From CAVQBL01 sp963710715 (lineage in GTDB: Bacteria; Pseudomonadota; Gammaproteobacteria; DSM-16500): a stretch of 64,000 nt of DNA. The position numbers and the translations under genes are program-made. This document shows, piece after piece, positions 1 through 7,011 of this stretch (the stretch's first letter is position 1; every line of letters begins with the position of its first letter). The notes beneath the pieces were generated by a model. That model made no database searches and was not told the DNA's origin. It was given only the letters and a program-made list of their open reading frames with translations. The stretch spans positions 124,001-188,000 of the forward strand of contig CAVQBL010000018.1 in the NCBI GenBank assembly GCA_963710715.1. Reading direction: 5' to 3'.

Positions 1-52
1 AATTAGGATTGTTGGCATTGTCTGGTGTGTTTGGTTGTTTAGCTGTTGTCAT
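1..52 (-). CDS. secB: SecB protein-export chaperone, N-terminal fragment (runs off window)
   Basis: Only the first 17 codons lie in the window. They start with an ATG at 52-50 on the minus strand, preceded by an AAAGGA ribosome binding site. The translated start is polar (MTTAKQPNTPDN...), as SecB N-termini often are. The call rests mainly on gene order: rhodanese, grxC and secB run in this order in many gammaproteobacteria, and the two upstream genes here are exactly those. SecB would hold preproteins unfolded in the cytoplasm for SecA. With so little sequence the identity is an inference from context. Confidence 0.55.
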   Translation of the reverse strand, partial: MTTAKQPNTPDNANNPN

Positions 53-82
53 GATTTTTTCCTTTATACAAATGATAATTTT

Positions 83-334
83 TTAGGTTAATAATTTCTG
101 CAGTTCACCTGAACGGTCAAGGGCTGAAAGATCATCAAAACCGCCAACAGGTTTGTCATTAATAAAAATTTGCGGGACTGTACGACGCCCACTTAAACGC
201 TCCATTTCTTCACGTTTTGCGGGATCCAGGTCTATGCGAATTTCATTGTATGTAATATTTCTCGATTTTAATAGTTCTTTTGCCCAATCACAGTAGGGGC
301 AACTACTCTTAGTATACATAACTACTTTTGTCAT
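83..334 (-). CDS. grxC: Glutaredoxin 3 (GrxC)
   Basis: This 83-residue protein is a full-length small glutaredoxin that reduces disulfides and glutathione mixed disulfides in the cytoplasm. The dithiol active site CPYC is at residues 12-15. The cis-proline motif TVP is at 52-54, and the glutathione-binding GGFDD is at 64-68. The length matches the GrxC family. The gene sits 3 bp downstream of the rhodanese gene and 30 bp upstream of the probable secB start, so the three are likely one transcript. Nothing unusual is seen. Confidence 0.95.
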   Translation of the reverse strand: MTKVVMYTKSSCPYCDWAKELLKSRNITYNEIRIDLDPAKREEMERLSGRRTVPQIFINDKPVGGFDDLSALDRSGELQKLLT

Positions 335-337
335 TAT

Positions 338-763
338 TTATTCTTTTACTAAAGGTAAGTTAGCATCTCGCCAGGCGCGTATTCCGCCAGCGAGTAATTG
401 TACATTATTAAATCCTTGCTGTTTTAATAGAGCCGTAGCGCGGGGTGAATCAGTGCCAGTCATACACACTATTACAATGGGTTTCGATTTAAATTTTTCT
501 AATTTTTTAGCTTTTTCTTGAAAACTAGAGAGTGGTAGCGACATAGCATCAATAATGTGCCCACTCGCATAAGCTTCCGGGGTGCGTATATCAACGATTA
601 CGGCCTCTTCATGATTCATAAGGCGCGTCACTTGTGTTGGGTTCAGGCGCGTTCCTCCTTGCTTGAACCTAAAGAATTCAAGAATAATTAACGCAATAGC
701 GACTGCAATGAGCGCTAAGCTCAGCATCCAATGGTGTTGAATAAATAAGGTTATATCTTGCAT
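338..763 (-). CDS. yibN: Membrane-anchored rhodanese-like protein (YibN type)
   Basis: This 141-residue protein has one N-terminal membrane segment (about residues 12-30), followed by a rhodanese domain (about 40-138). The catalytic loop starts at Cys100 (CMTGTDS), so sulfurtransferase chemistry is possible. The domain should face the cytoplasm. In Escherichia coli yibN also lies directly upstream of grxC and secB, which supports orthology. The true sulfur donor and acceptor are not known from sequence. The gene probably heads the transcript that includes grxC. Confidence 0.88.
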   Translation of the reverse strand: MQDITLFIQHHWMLSLALIAVAIALIILEFFRFKQGGTRLNPTQVTRLMNHEEAVIVDIRTPEAYASGHIIDAMSLPLSSFQEKAKKLEKFKSKPIVIVCMTGTDSPRATALLKQQGFNNVQLLAGGIRAWRDANLPLVKE

Positions 764-808
764 GGTATCACCTATCTGTGGAGGGAGGGATTATACACAG
801 GCGGAAGC

Positions 809-1165
809 TTATGCATCAATCATTCTTTGTAATTTCTGTGTAATCAAGGTGATTTCTGCAGTAGTAAGTTGGGCAAGACGTGGATAAATGATTCTTCGAG
901 TTGTTATTGAGCGACAGTGTTCTACTAAAGCGTAGCTCGTTGTTTCTAAGCTATCACGAGGAGAGAGTTTAATATGTAGGCTGCTAAATTCTGGGTAAGA
1001 ATGGCTGCTGAGTGGGCAAATAAAAATAGTCGGTGGGGTAATGTCTAGAATTTTTTGCGCGCTTAAAATTACTACAGGACGTATTTTACCAATCTCTGCT
1101 GCTTTAGCTGGATCAAGCCTTGCTAAATATACTCCCCCTCGGGTTAAGAAATGTTTTTCATCCAT
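809..1165 (-). CDS. MazF/PemK-family toxin (probable endoribonuclease)
   Basis: The 118-residue protein fits the MazF/PemK fold. It has an N-terminal RGGVYLA strand (about 9-15), the family signature KIRPVVILS (27-35) with its conserved arginine, and a central SYALVEHCRSI segment (about 77-87) that matches the family's second motif. MazF toxins cut mRNA at short sites and stop translation. Its start codon overlaps the stop of the upstream antitoxin gene by one base (TAATG), a usual sign of translational coupling in these pairs. The cleavage specificity cannot be read from the sequence. Confidence 0.85.
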   Translation of the reverse strand: MDEKHFLTRGGVYLARLDPAKAAEIGKIRPVVILSAQKILDITPPTIFICPLSSHSYPEFSSLHIKLSPRDSLETTSYALVEHCRSITTRRIIYPRLAQLTTAEITLITQKLQRMIDA

Positions 1166-1446
1166 TATTTTTCCTCAGTTTTTTTCCACCATTGGTTTTT
1201 ATCTTTTGGTAATTTAACATTTAAGTCCTCATCTATTTCTTGGGATTCTTTTAAATAATCCGGATGTTTTTTCATGGCAGCAAAGCTTTCGGTGATAGCG
1301 TCGAGTTCAAGTTGTGCCTTCTGGGATTCAAGCTCATGTTCAATGGCTTGACGGATAAATTCAGCGCGTGAAATACCCAGTCGGTGTGCTGCATCTTGGC
1401 TCTCTTTGGCTAACTTATCTGGTAAGTGTAATGAAAGGGCGGTCAT
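1165..1446 (-). CDS. Ribbon-helix-helix antitoxin partner of the MazF-like toxin
   Basis: I place the start at the ATG at 1446, giving a 93-residue protein beginning MTALSLHLPDKLA. The longer reading frame to 1521 would run into comF and lacks a sensible N-terminus. Residues 1-45 have the pattern of a ribbon-helix-helix DNA-binding domain: a beta strand (LSLHLPDKL) and two helices around GISRAEFIRQAIEHEL. The charged C-terminal half is the likely toxin-wrapping segment. The gene is upstream of, and overlaps, the toxin gene. Three TATC-type repeats just upstream are the probable autoregulatory operator. Confidence 0.82.
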   Translation of the reverse strand: MTALSLHLPDKLAKESQDAAHRLGISRAEFIRQAIEHELESQKAQLELDAITESFAAMKKHPDYLKESQEIDEDLNVKLPKDKNQWWKKTEEK

Positions 1447-1459
1447 GATATTAATACCT

Positions 1460-1489
1460 ATATCAAATATGATATCAATAAGTATATCA
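1460..1489 (-). promoter_or_regulatory. Candidate operator of the toxin-antitoxin operon: three ATATCA repeats, 12-bp period
   Basis: The hexamer ATATCA occurs at 1460-1465, 1472-1477 and 1484-1489, exactly 12 bp apart. The middle copy is part of the palindrome TGATATCA (1470-1477). The array ends 14 bp upstream of the antitoxin start and overlaps the last bases of comF. Ribbon-helix-helix repressors usually bind short tandem repeats cooperatively on one DNA face, so this spacing fits binding by the antitoxin. Binding itself is inferred. Confidence 0.55.
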
Positions 1490-2206
1490 TAAGCATGGCC
1501 GCGCACAACACCATACATCAATCTTTTTTACCCCAGCTGCTTTCAGTGTTTGGCAAAATTCAGAAATGGTATTACCTGTGGTGATAACATCATCTATCAC
1601 AGCAATATGCTGATAAGAGAGTTTTTTCACAACAGCGAATGCATTTTTAATATTGCGTTGACGTTCGTTGGCAGGCAAAGTGGCTTGTGCAGCAGTATAT
1701 TTAGTGCGTGCACATGCTTTGACATTAACCGGTAATTTTAAGTGTCGCGCGATAGGTCTTGCGATTTCTAAAGCTTGATTAAAGCCACGTTCTTGTAAGC
1801 GCTTAGGGTGTAATGGCACGGGTATAATGATTTCTGGTAATGGCTTATCTTGATACCAATCGGTTTGAATTTTCATTGCGAGCAATTCACCTAACACGCG
1901 AGCATAGACCAGTTGATGGTTAAATTTAAGCGCAAGAATGAGTTTGGTGATGGGAGATTCATACAGATATAGCGCATAGGTGGCATCAAAAGGCCGTGGT
2001 TGTTTTAAGCATTCACCGCAGAGCAAATGGGCGCTTATTTGACGGGGTACTGGCAATGGATTCGCGCAACGCGGGCACACTTGTGTTAAACTAGGCAAAT
2101 CATGGTAGCAAGCAACGCAAAGATCTTGATGACGTGTTGCAGTATAATTACATAAAATGCAAACATGTGGTAAAACCCAAGAGTAAATTTTTTTGAAACT
2201 TTTCAT
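1487..2206 (-). CDS. comF: ComF-family phosphoribosyltransferase-like protein
   Basis: This 239-residue protein has the ComF/GntX layout. An N-terminal zinc-ribbon-like region has four CxxC pairs (C16/C19, C30/C33, C44/C47, C63/C66). A type I phosphoribosyltransferase domain follows, with the PRPP-binding loop IAVIDDVITTGNT at 201-213. The family is needed for DNA uptake in naturally competent bacteria, but its chemistry is unclear. The start has a good AGAGGA ribosome binding site. Only 12 bp separate it from the divergent bioC start, so each gene's promoter must lie inside the other gene. Confidence 0.9.
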   Translation of the reverse strand: MKSFKKIYSWVLPHVCILCNYTATRHQDLCVACYHDLPSLTQVCPRCANPLPVPRQISAHLLCGECLKQPRPFDATYALYLYESPITKLILALKFNHQLVYARVLGELLAMKIQTDWYQDKPLPEIIIPVPLHPKRLQERGFNQALEIARPIARHLKLPVNVKACARTKYTAAQATLPANERQRNIKNAFAVVKKLSYQHIAVIDDVITTGNTISEFCQTLKAAGVKKIDVWCCARPCL

Positions 2207-2218
2207 TGTATCCTCTGC

Positions 2219-2983
2219 ATGACTAAAAGATTTTTTTCAGAAAATATATCACCTAACGATTATGCGGAAACCGCAGTATTGGCACGCATGGTGGGTGAGC
2301 AACTGCTTGTGCAGTTAGAATTTATGACGCTACAACCCCAAAAAATACTCGATACAGGTTGTGGTACGGGATATTGCACGACTTTATTAAAACAACGTTA
2401 TCCCAATGCTGAAATTATTGCCGTGGATAATTCTCAAACGCTGCTGCAATTTGCAAAACAGCAATACCCAACGATTGCTGACTGGGTTTACGCAGATGCA
2501 ACAACTACTTCTCTGCAAAAACATTCAATTGATTTAATTTTCGCGAATTTGCTTTTACCATGGTGTGATGATTTGGAAAAAGTTTTGCAGGAATGGCGGC
2601 GGGTTTTACGTCCCGGTGGCTTATTGATGTTTACTGCCCTAGGTCCTGATACTTTACGTGAATTGCTTTTACCGTCAAGTCATTTGCCGAATTTTATGGA
2701 TATGCATAATGTGGGAGATGCTTTATTGCATAACGGATTTGCAGATCCCGTGTTGGATGTGGAATATATTACTTTAACGTATCGTGATTTGGCGAAACTA
2801 ACATATGAAATGCGTGCGACGGGGATGGTAATAGATGATGGCTCTCTTTTGTCTGTAGAAAAAAATCCGCAGGGTGTTTTTGCTTTAACGCATGAGATTA
2901 TTTATGGCCATGCTTGGGGGGCTGCAGCAACACAGAATGAACCGGGAGTTTTTAAGATTCCGCTGGCGGATTTGCGGCGATAG
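2219..2983 (+). CDS. bioC: Malonyl-[ACP] O-methyltransferase BioC (biotin synthesis)
   Basis: The 254-residue protein is a class I SAM methyltransferase of BioC type. Motif I ILDTGCGTGY is at 43-52, the acidic SAM-ribose contact VDNS at 69-72, and post-motif III LRPGG at 130-134, followed by the BioC-typical LGPDTLREL. BioC methylates malonyl-ACP so that fatty acid synthesis can build the pimeloyl chain of biotin. No other bio gene is in the window. The ATG at 2219 lacks an obvious ribosome binding site because the upstream bases belong to comF, so the exact start is less certain than the identity. Confidence 0.88.
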   Translation: MTKRFFSENISPNDYAETAVLARMVGEQLLVQLEFMTLQPQKILDTGCGTGYCTTLLKQRYPNAEIIAVDNSQTLLQFAKQQYPTIADWVYADATTTSLQKHSIDLIFANLLLPWCDDLEKVLQEWRRVLRPGGLLMFTALGPDTLRELLLPSSHLPNFMDMHNVGDALLHNGFADPVLDVEYITLTYRDLAKLTYEMRATGMVIDDGSLLSVEKNPQGVFALTHEIIYGHAWGAAATQNEPGVFKIPLADLRR

Positions 2984-3053
2984 TCACTCTATATATCAGC
3001 AGTTGTGTTGCGTTATACTAATTCGACTGGTTATTCCGAATTAAGGAAATCAC

Positions 3054-3953
3054 GTGCAAGATATTTTTATTGGTGTGGATGGTGGTGCCACGCAATCGCG
3101 AGTGCGAGTGGAAGATCATGCGGGTACATTGCTTGGGCAAGCTGTCGGTGGCCCGGCAAATATTCGCGTGTCAGTGGATATGGCATGGCAGTCTATTTAT
3201 CAAACACTAGATGAAGCGCTGAAACCTCATGCTATTTCGTTGGATAATAAAAATTACCGTTTTCATATTGGCATGGGTTTGGCTGGGTGCGAAGTGGCTG
3301 AGGCGTATTATACTTTCTTAAACAGCCCGCATCCGTTTACTACCATTCAATTAGTATCGGATGCACATGCAGCGTGTATCGGCGCACATGGAGCGCAAGA
3401 GGGTGCCATTATTATTGTAGGTACGGGAGCCGTAGGTTACCAAATTCAAGCGGGCAAAAATGCACGTGTGGGTGGCTGGGGTTTTCCGCATGATGATGAA
3501 GGCAGTGGTGCATGGTTAGGTTTGGAAGCAGTGCGTTTAACTTTTCAGTGGCTGGATCATCGCGGTGAGAAATCTCCATTAGTTGAAGATATATTTGCTT
3601 TTTTTGATAATAATTTGGATTATTTTGTCACTTGGTCAAACCGTGCGAATTCAAGTGAATTTGCACGCTTAGCCCCTATGGTGATTAATCATAGCCAACA
3701 AAATGAACCGGTAGCAGTACGGCTCATCAAAAAAGCGGCACAAGCCATTAATCGTATTGGTACTGCATTAGAAAAAATGCAAACAGATCAAAGTAAATCA
3801 CTTCCTTGTTGCTTATTTGGTGGTATTGCGCCATTTATTGAACCTTGGTTAGATGAGACTTTACGCCAGCGCTTAGTGGAGAAACAAGCTGATGCGAATG
3901 TGGGCGCAATTCTTATGATACGAGAGCTTTATGACAATCACAAAAAAAAATAA
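3054..3953 (+). CDS. BadF/BcrA-type sugar kinase, probable N-acetylglucosamine kinase
   Basis: The start is a GTG at 3054 with an AAGGAA ribosome binding site 6 bp upstream. The 299-residue protein belongs to the ASKHA kinase fold. Its phosphate-1 loop is GVDGGATQS (7-15), the catalytic acidic region SDAHA is near 102-106, the phosphate-2 loop is VGTGAVGY (122-129), and GWGFPHDDEGSG is at 141-152. This pattern matches the eukaryotic-type GlcNAc kinase (BadF/BadG) branch. It overlaps nagA by 23 bp. Together they would make GlcNAc-6-phosphate and deacetylate it. The sugar specificity is inferred from that partner. Confidence 0.82.
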   Translation: MQDIFIGVDGGATQSRVRVEDHAGTLLGQAVGGPANIRVSVDMAWQSIYQTLDEALKPHAISLDNKNYRFHIGMGLAGCEVAEAYYTFLNSPHPFTTIQLVSDAHAACIGAHGAQEGAIIIVGTGAVGYQIQAGKNARVGGWGFPHDDEGSGAWLGLEAVRLTFQWLDHRGEKSPLVEDIFAFFDNNLDYFVTWSNRANSSEFARLAPMVINHSQQNEPVAVRLIKKAAQAINRIGTALEKMQTDQSKSLPCCLFGGIAPFIEPWLDETLRQRLVEKQADANVGAILMIRELYDNHKKK

Positions 3954-5139
3954 TTTCGCATTTTCAGGACTGCAAATTGTCACTGAACAAGGTGTTTTGC
4001 AAAATCAAGCAGTGATGGTGAATAATGGCGTGATTCATGCAGTGGGTGAAAAACAATCGCTATTAAAAAAAATTCCCGCCGCGGAATTATTAAATTTTCC
4101 TGAAGATTATTATCTGGTGCCAGGATTTATTGACATGCATGTGCATGGTGCCAATGGTAAAGATGTGATGGATGCTACACCTGCTGCGCTTGCAACTATC
4201 AGCGAAACATTAGTCGCGGAGGGTACAACATCATTTTTAGCAACGACAATGACAGCTGACATTGAGCAAATCGAAAATGCGCTGAAGGTGGTACGCGATT
4301 TTGTAAATGAGCAAGATAATTTCGCGACAGCAAAAATTTTAGGTGTTCATCTAGAAGGGCCTTTTCTTTCATCTAAAAAAATCGGCGCACAACGTGGCGA
4401 TAAAATTTTAGCGCCGCAAAAAAAACATATTCAACGCTTTCAAGAAATTTCAGGTAATATTATTAAATTAGTGACTCTCGCACCGGAGTTGCCTAACAGC
4501 CAAGAATTTATTCACTATCTCAAGCAAAAAAAGATCATTGCATCGATTGGACATACCGATGCAACATTTGCAGAAACCATGGCAGCTATTGATGCAGGCT
4601 GTTCGCATGCAACCCATCTTTTTAATGCCATGCGTGGTATTCACCAGCGTGAACCCGGAGCTGTGACTGCAGCATTATTAGCAGATAATGTGATGGCGGA
4701 GCTCATTGTGGATGGCGTGCATTTGCATCCGGCTATTGTGCAACTCGCATTAAGAGTAAAAGGTAAAGAAAAAATTATTTTAGTGACGGACGCGATGCGC
4801 GCGAAATGTTTGCAAGATGGTCAGTATGATTTAGGTGGGCAAACGGTTATTGTTAAAAATAATATTGCGCAATTAGCAGATGGTACTTTAGCAGGTAGTG
4901 TTTTAAAAATGCCAGCCGCAATTCAGAACACATTGAAATTTACCGGATGTACGATTTCCGATGCCGTCAAAATGGCTGCAGAGAATCCGGCGCGTGCGTT
5001 AGGAATTTTTGATAAAAAAGGCAGTATTGGAGTAAAAAAAGATGCGGATTTAGTGGTGTTAGATAATAAATTTAATGTGATGTTAGTGATGTGTGAAGGG
5101 AGAATTAGTTTTACATCGGGTGTGACTGAGCGTGTTTAA
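3931..5139 (+). CDS. nagA: N-acetylglucosamine-6-phosphate deacetylase NagA
   Basis: The 402-residue amidohydrolase converts GlcNAc-6-phosphate to glucosamine-6-phosphate and acetate. Metal and catalytic motifs are in order: FIDMHVHG (66-73), GVHLEGPF (138-145) with the metal-binding Glu142, GHTD (207-210), ATHLFNAM (227-234) and the catalytic Asp287 in LVTDAM. The length is normal for NagA. It overlaps the kinase gene by 23 bp, so translation is probably coupled. Its end overlaps the convergent HAD-like gene by 4 bp. No nagB or transporter gene is present nearby. Confidence 0.95.
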   Translation: MTITKKNNFAFSGLQIVTEQGVLQNQAVMVNNGVIHAVGEKQSLLKKIPAAELLNFPEDYYLVPGFIDMHVHGANGKDVMDATPAALATISETLVAEGTTSFLATTMTADIEQIENALKVVRDFVNEQDNFATAKILGVHLEGPFLSSKKIGAQRGDKILAPQKKHIQRFQEISGNIIKLVTLAPELPNSQEFIHYLKQKKIIASIGHTDATFAETMAAIDAGCSHATHLFNAMRGIHQREPGAVTAALLADNVMAELIVDGVHLHPAIVQLALRVKGKEKIILVTDAMRAKCLQDGQYDLGGQTVIVKNNIAQLADGTLAGSVLKMPAAIQNTLKFTGCTISDAVKMAAENPARALGIFDKKGSIGVKKDADLVVLDNKFNVMLVMCEGRISFTSGVTERV

Positions 5140-5915
5140 GTTTTGCAGTTAAATGCTGCTGTTTGAGAAGAACTGCTGGCTGCTGTTGCAGCGGTGGCGA
5201 CGCTAGGTGTCGCTGTTGCTTGAAATGATATGTTTTGCGGTATTGATATTTTAGCTTTAGGTTTAAATGGTTCTTCTATAAATTTTCGCATCTCTTCGTA
5301 AGCATTAGCGTCGTTTATGTTAATGGTAGAGAAGCGTTGGCTCCTAAATAATTGGAGTAGGTTGTCATCTACTAGACAAACTTCTCTTCGGTCGGGGTTA
5401 TTTGTTCTATTAGGATTGCTCAAAATATATTGTTGGTACAGTTTTTCTAATACAGGGAATTTAAGTGTGTCGTTAGTAAAGTAGATATAGCTGAAATTTT
5501 CTGCGCCTAAACCTTTAAGAATGTTTTTTACTGTCAAAGGATCATCCGCTTGTTTGGCTTGCTCGGTAAGGTAATCACGTCCAGTTACGATGACTATCAT
5601 AACTTTATTTATATTGGCAAGCTTAAATAGATTTTTAATTTTTTCTTGATTGTTGAAAGGCGTTGTTTTGCTATCTGTATTACTATCTTTATTATGATCT
5701 TTAGTATCAGCATCAACTACTAATGTACCATCAACATCAACTGCAAAAATTTTAGTTGGATAACTGTTTTCGAATTCCTTCGCTTTAGCGCATGGGATCT
5801 CGTCGTAGGGCACAGGCTGCTGTTTCTGGGTGACTGTTTTGCCCAGTGACTGATGGATAGTAGTAGTGGCGGAAGAATCACTTCGTTTTCGTTTTGGGCG
5901 GCGATTAGAGGACAT
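5136..5915 (-). CDS. HAD-like protein with a basic, NLS-like N-terminus (possible secreted effector)
   Basis: This 259-residue protein has HAD-superfamily motifs: DVDGT at 60-64 (motif I), VTGRD at 110-114 (motif II region) and LVDDN at 181-185 (motif IV). A hydrolytic or phosphatase role is therefore possible. The N-terminus carries RRPKRKR at 5-11, which looks like a classical monopartite nuclear localisation signal. The C-terminal 40 residues are Ser/Ala/Thr-rich and probably disordered. A low-complexity insert rich in Asp, Lys and Asn follows motif I. Neighbours include WD40 and TPR genes. The effector idea is inference; the HAD motifs are directly visible. Confidence 0.65.
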   Translation of the reverse strand: MSSNRRPKRKRSDSSATTTIHQSLGKTVTQKQQPVPYDEIPCAKAKEFENSYPTKIFAVDVDGTLVVDADTKDHNKDSNTDSKTTPFNNQEKIKNLFKLANINKVMIVIVTGRDYLTEQAKQADDPLTVKNILKGLGAENFSYIYFTNDTLKFPVLEKLYQQYILSNPNRTNNPDRREVCLVDDNLLQLFRSQRFSTININDANAYEEMRKFIEEPFKPKAKISIPQNISFQATATPSVATAATAASSSSQTAAFNCKT

Positions 5916-5992
5916 AAATTTTAAAATCTAGTAATTAGTGTATTTATATTGTACATTGGAAGGCTTAAGGAATTATTAACGAGGAAATAGTG

Positions 5993-6253
5993 GTGTACGT
6001 TAGAAAAGTACCTTTAGAAAACACAATAGAAGAGTGGGCTGAAATATTAAGCAAAAAACCAATGACGGATGGGGATGCAATTGTCCGAGTCTTAGTCTCA
6101 AGATTTTTTGATGATTTTCATTTGATTCCTGAGACTTTGGATTTGGTAGAAGATTATGTTGGACTTGAACTGCGTTTAGAGTTCATACGCAAAGCAATTC
6201 AGCTGGATGAGGATTTGCAAAAAGTATTATTCCAGATAAATAGAGACTTCTAA
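5993..6253 (+). CDS. Hypothetical protein, probably the 5' part of a frameshifted WD40 gene
   Basis: An 86-residue reading frame starts at a GTG at 5993, six bases after GAGGAA; a tandem GTG at 5990 is less well spaced. The product is acidic and helical and I do not recognise it. After it ends at 6253, the frame of the following WD40 ORF is already open from 6240 and reads as plausible protein (ETSKQQHDAKRVQAAANA) up to its first ATG. The two frames therefore join best by a one-base shift near 6240. They are probably one gene, either mutated or mis-sequenced. Confidence 0.55.
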   Translation: MYVRKVPLENTIEEWAEILSKKPMTDGDAIVRVLVSRFFDDFHLIPETLDLVEDYVGLELRLEFIRKAIQLDEDLQKVLFQINRDF

Positions 6254-6296
6254 ACAGCAACATGATGCTAAGCGTGTTCAAGCAGCAGCGAATGCG

Positions 6297-6923
6297 ATGA
6301 CATTGTTGTTGGCGTCGGGAAGCTGGGATGGCGTCACGTGCCTATGGAATGTGAGGGATAAAAGCTTATTATGCGAATTTAGGTATCCGGGTAGCTATGT
6401 TAGGAGCGTTGCCTTGAATGGTGAGGGGAGTCTGTTGGCGTCGGGAGGTTTTGATGAAAAGGTGCGTGTGTGGGATACAAAGACGAACACTTGCTTGATG
6501 GTATTGCAAGGGTTCGAGAGTAAAGTAAGAAGTCTTAGTTGGCGGCAAATTGAAGCAGAACTTTTCTTGGTTATCATGAGCGGTAAAGTTGTTCAATATT
6601 GGCAAGTGTTTCTAGATAAAAAATATGCTGTGTTACACTGGAGCAGTTGCCAATTGGTTTTGAATGTATCTGGAGCTAATCTGGCGGGAGCCAAACTCAG
6701 TAAAGAAGATCGCGAGCTGCTCAAGGAACGGGGCGCTAACGACAATGAAGTTGTCGATGAAAAGCAATCTCAGCAAGAACAGCAACCTCAGCAACCGACA
6801 CCCTGGGTATTAAATAATATATTTTCACCTCGTTCTGCTGCTAATTCACAACCTGGTTCTGTTAATGTACCACCTGAAATTAAAAGTGACCCCACTCGGC
6901 AGAATTCAGTAGTCCGACGTTAA
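6297..6923 (+). CDS. WD40-repeat protein fragment (3' part of the frameshifted gene)
   Basis: The 208-residue frame has clear WD40 repeats: LLASGSWDGVTCLWN (4-18) and a second ending LLASGGFDEKVRVWD (46-60). A weaker third ends in VVQYWQ near residue 103. A short SGANLAGAKLS segment (about 125-135) resembles a pentapeptide-like tail, followed by a Gln/Pro-rich, low-complexity C-terminus. Two or three blades cannot form a full propeller, so this is either a remnant or part of a larger protein. No ribosome binding site precedes its ATG, which supports translation from the upstream frame before a frameshift. WD40 repeats are eukaryote-like, hence effector-like. Confidence 0.6.
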   Translation: MTLLLASGSWDGVTCLWNVRDKSLLCEFRYPGSYVRSVALNGEGSLLASGGFDEKVRVWDTKTNTCLMVLQGFESKVRSLSWRQIEAELFLVIMSGKVVQYWQVFLDKKYAVLHWSSCQLVLNVSGANLAGAKLSKEDRELLKERGANDNEVVDEKQSQQEQQPQQPTPWVLNNIFSPRSAANSQPGSVNVPPEIKSDPTRQNSVVRR

Positions 6924-6933
6924 AAAAAGAAAG

Positions 6934-6970
6934 TCCCCTCCTCTCCAACGCTTTTTGTTGGAGGGGAGGG
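6934..6970. terminator. GC-rich hairpin between convergent genes
   Basis: A strong stem pairs the pyrimidine-rich arm CCCCTCCTCTCCAAC (about 6935-6949) with GTTGGAGGGGAGGG (about 6957-6970) around a CTTTTT loop, with small mismatches. It lies between the ends of the WD40 frame (+) and the TPR gene (-), so it may end transcription from both sides. A similar hairpin occurs at 41754-41788. There is no long T tract directly after the stem. Confidence 0.55.
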
Positions 6971-7011
6971 TCAGGGAGGGGAGGTGGACACGCTGCGCTT
7001 TGTCCACCCAA

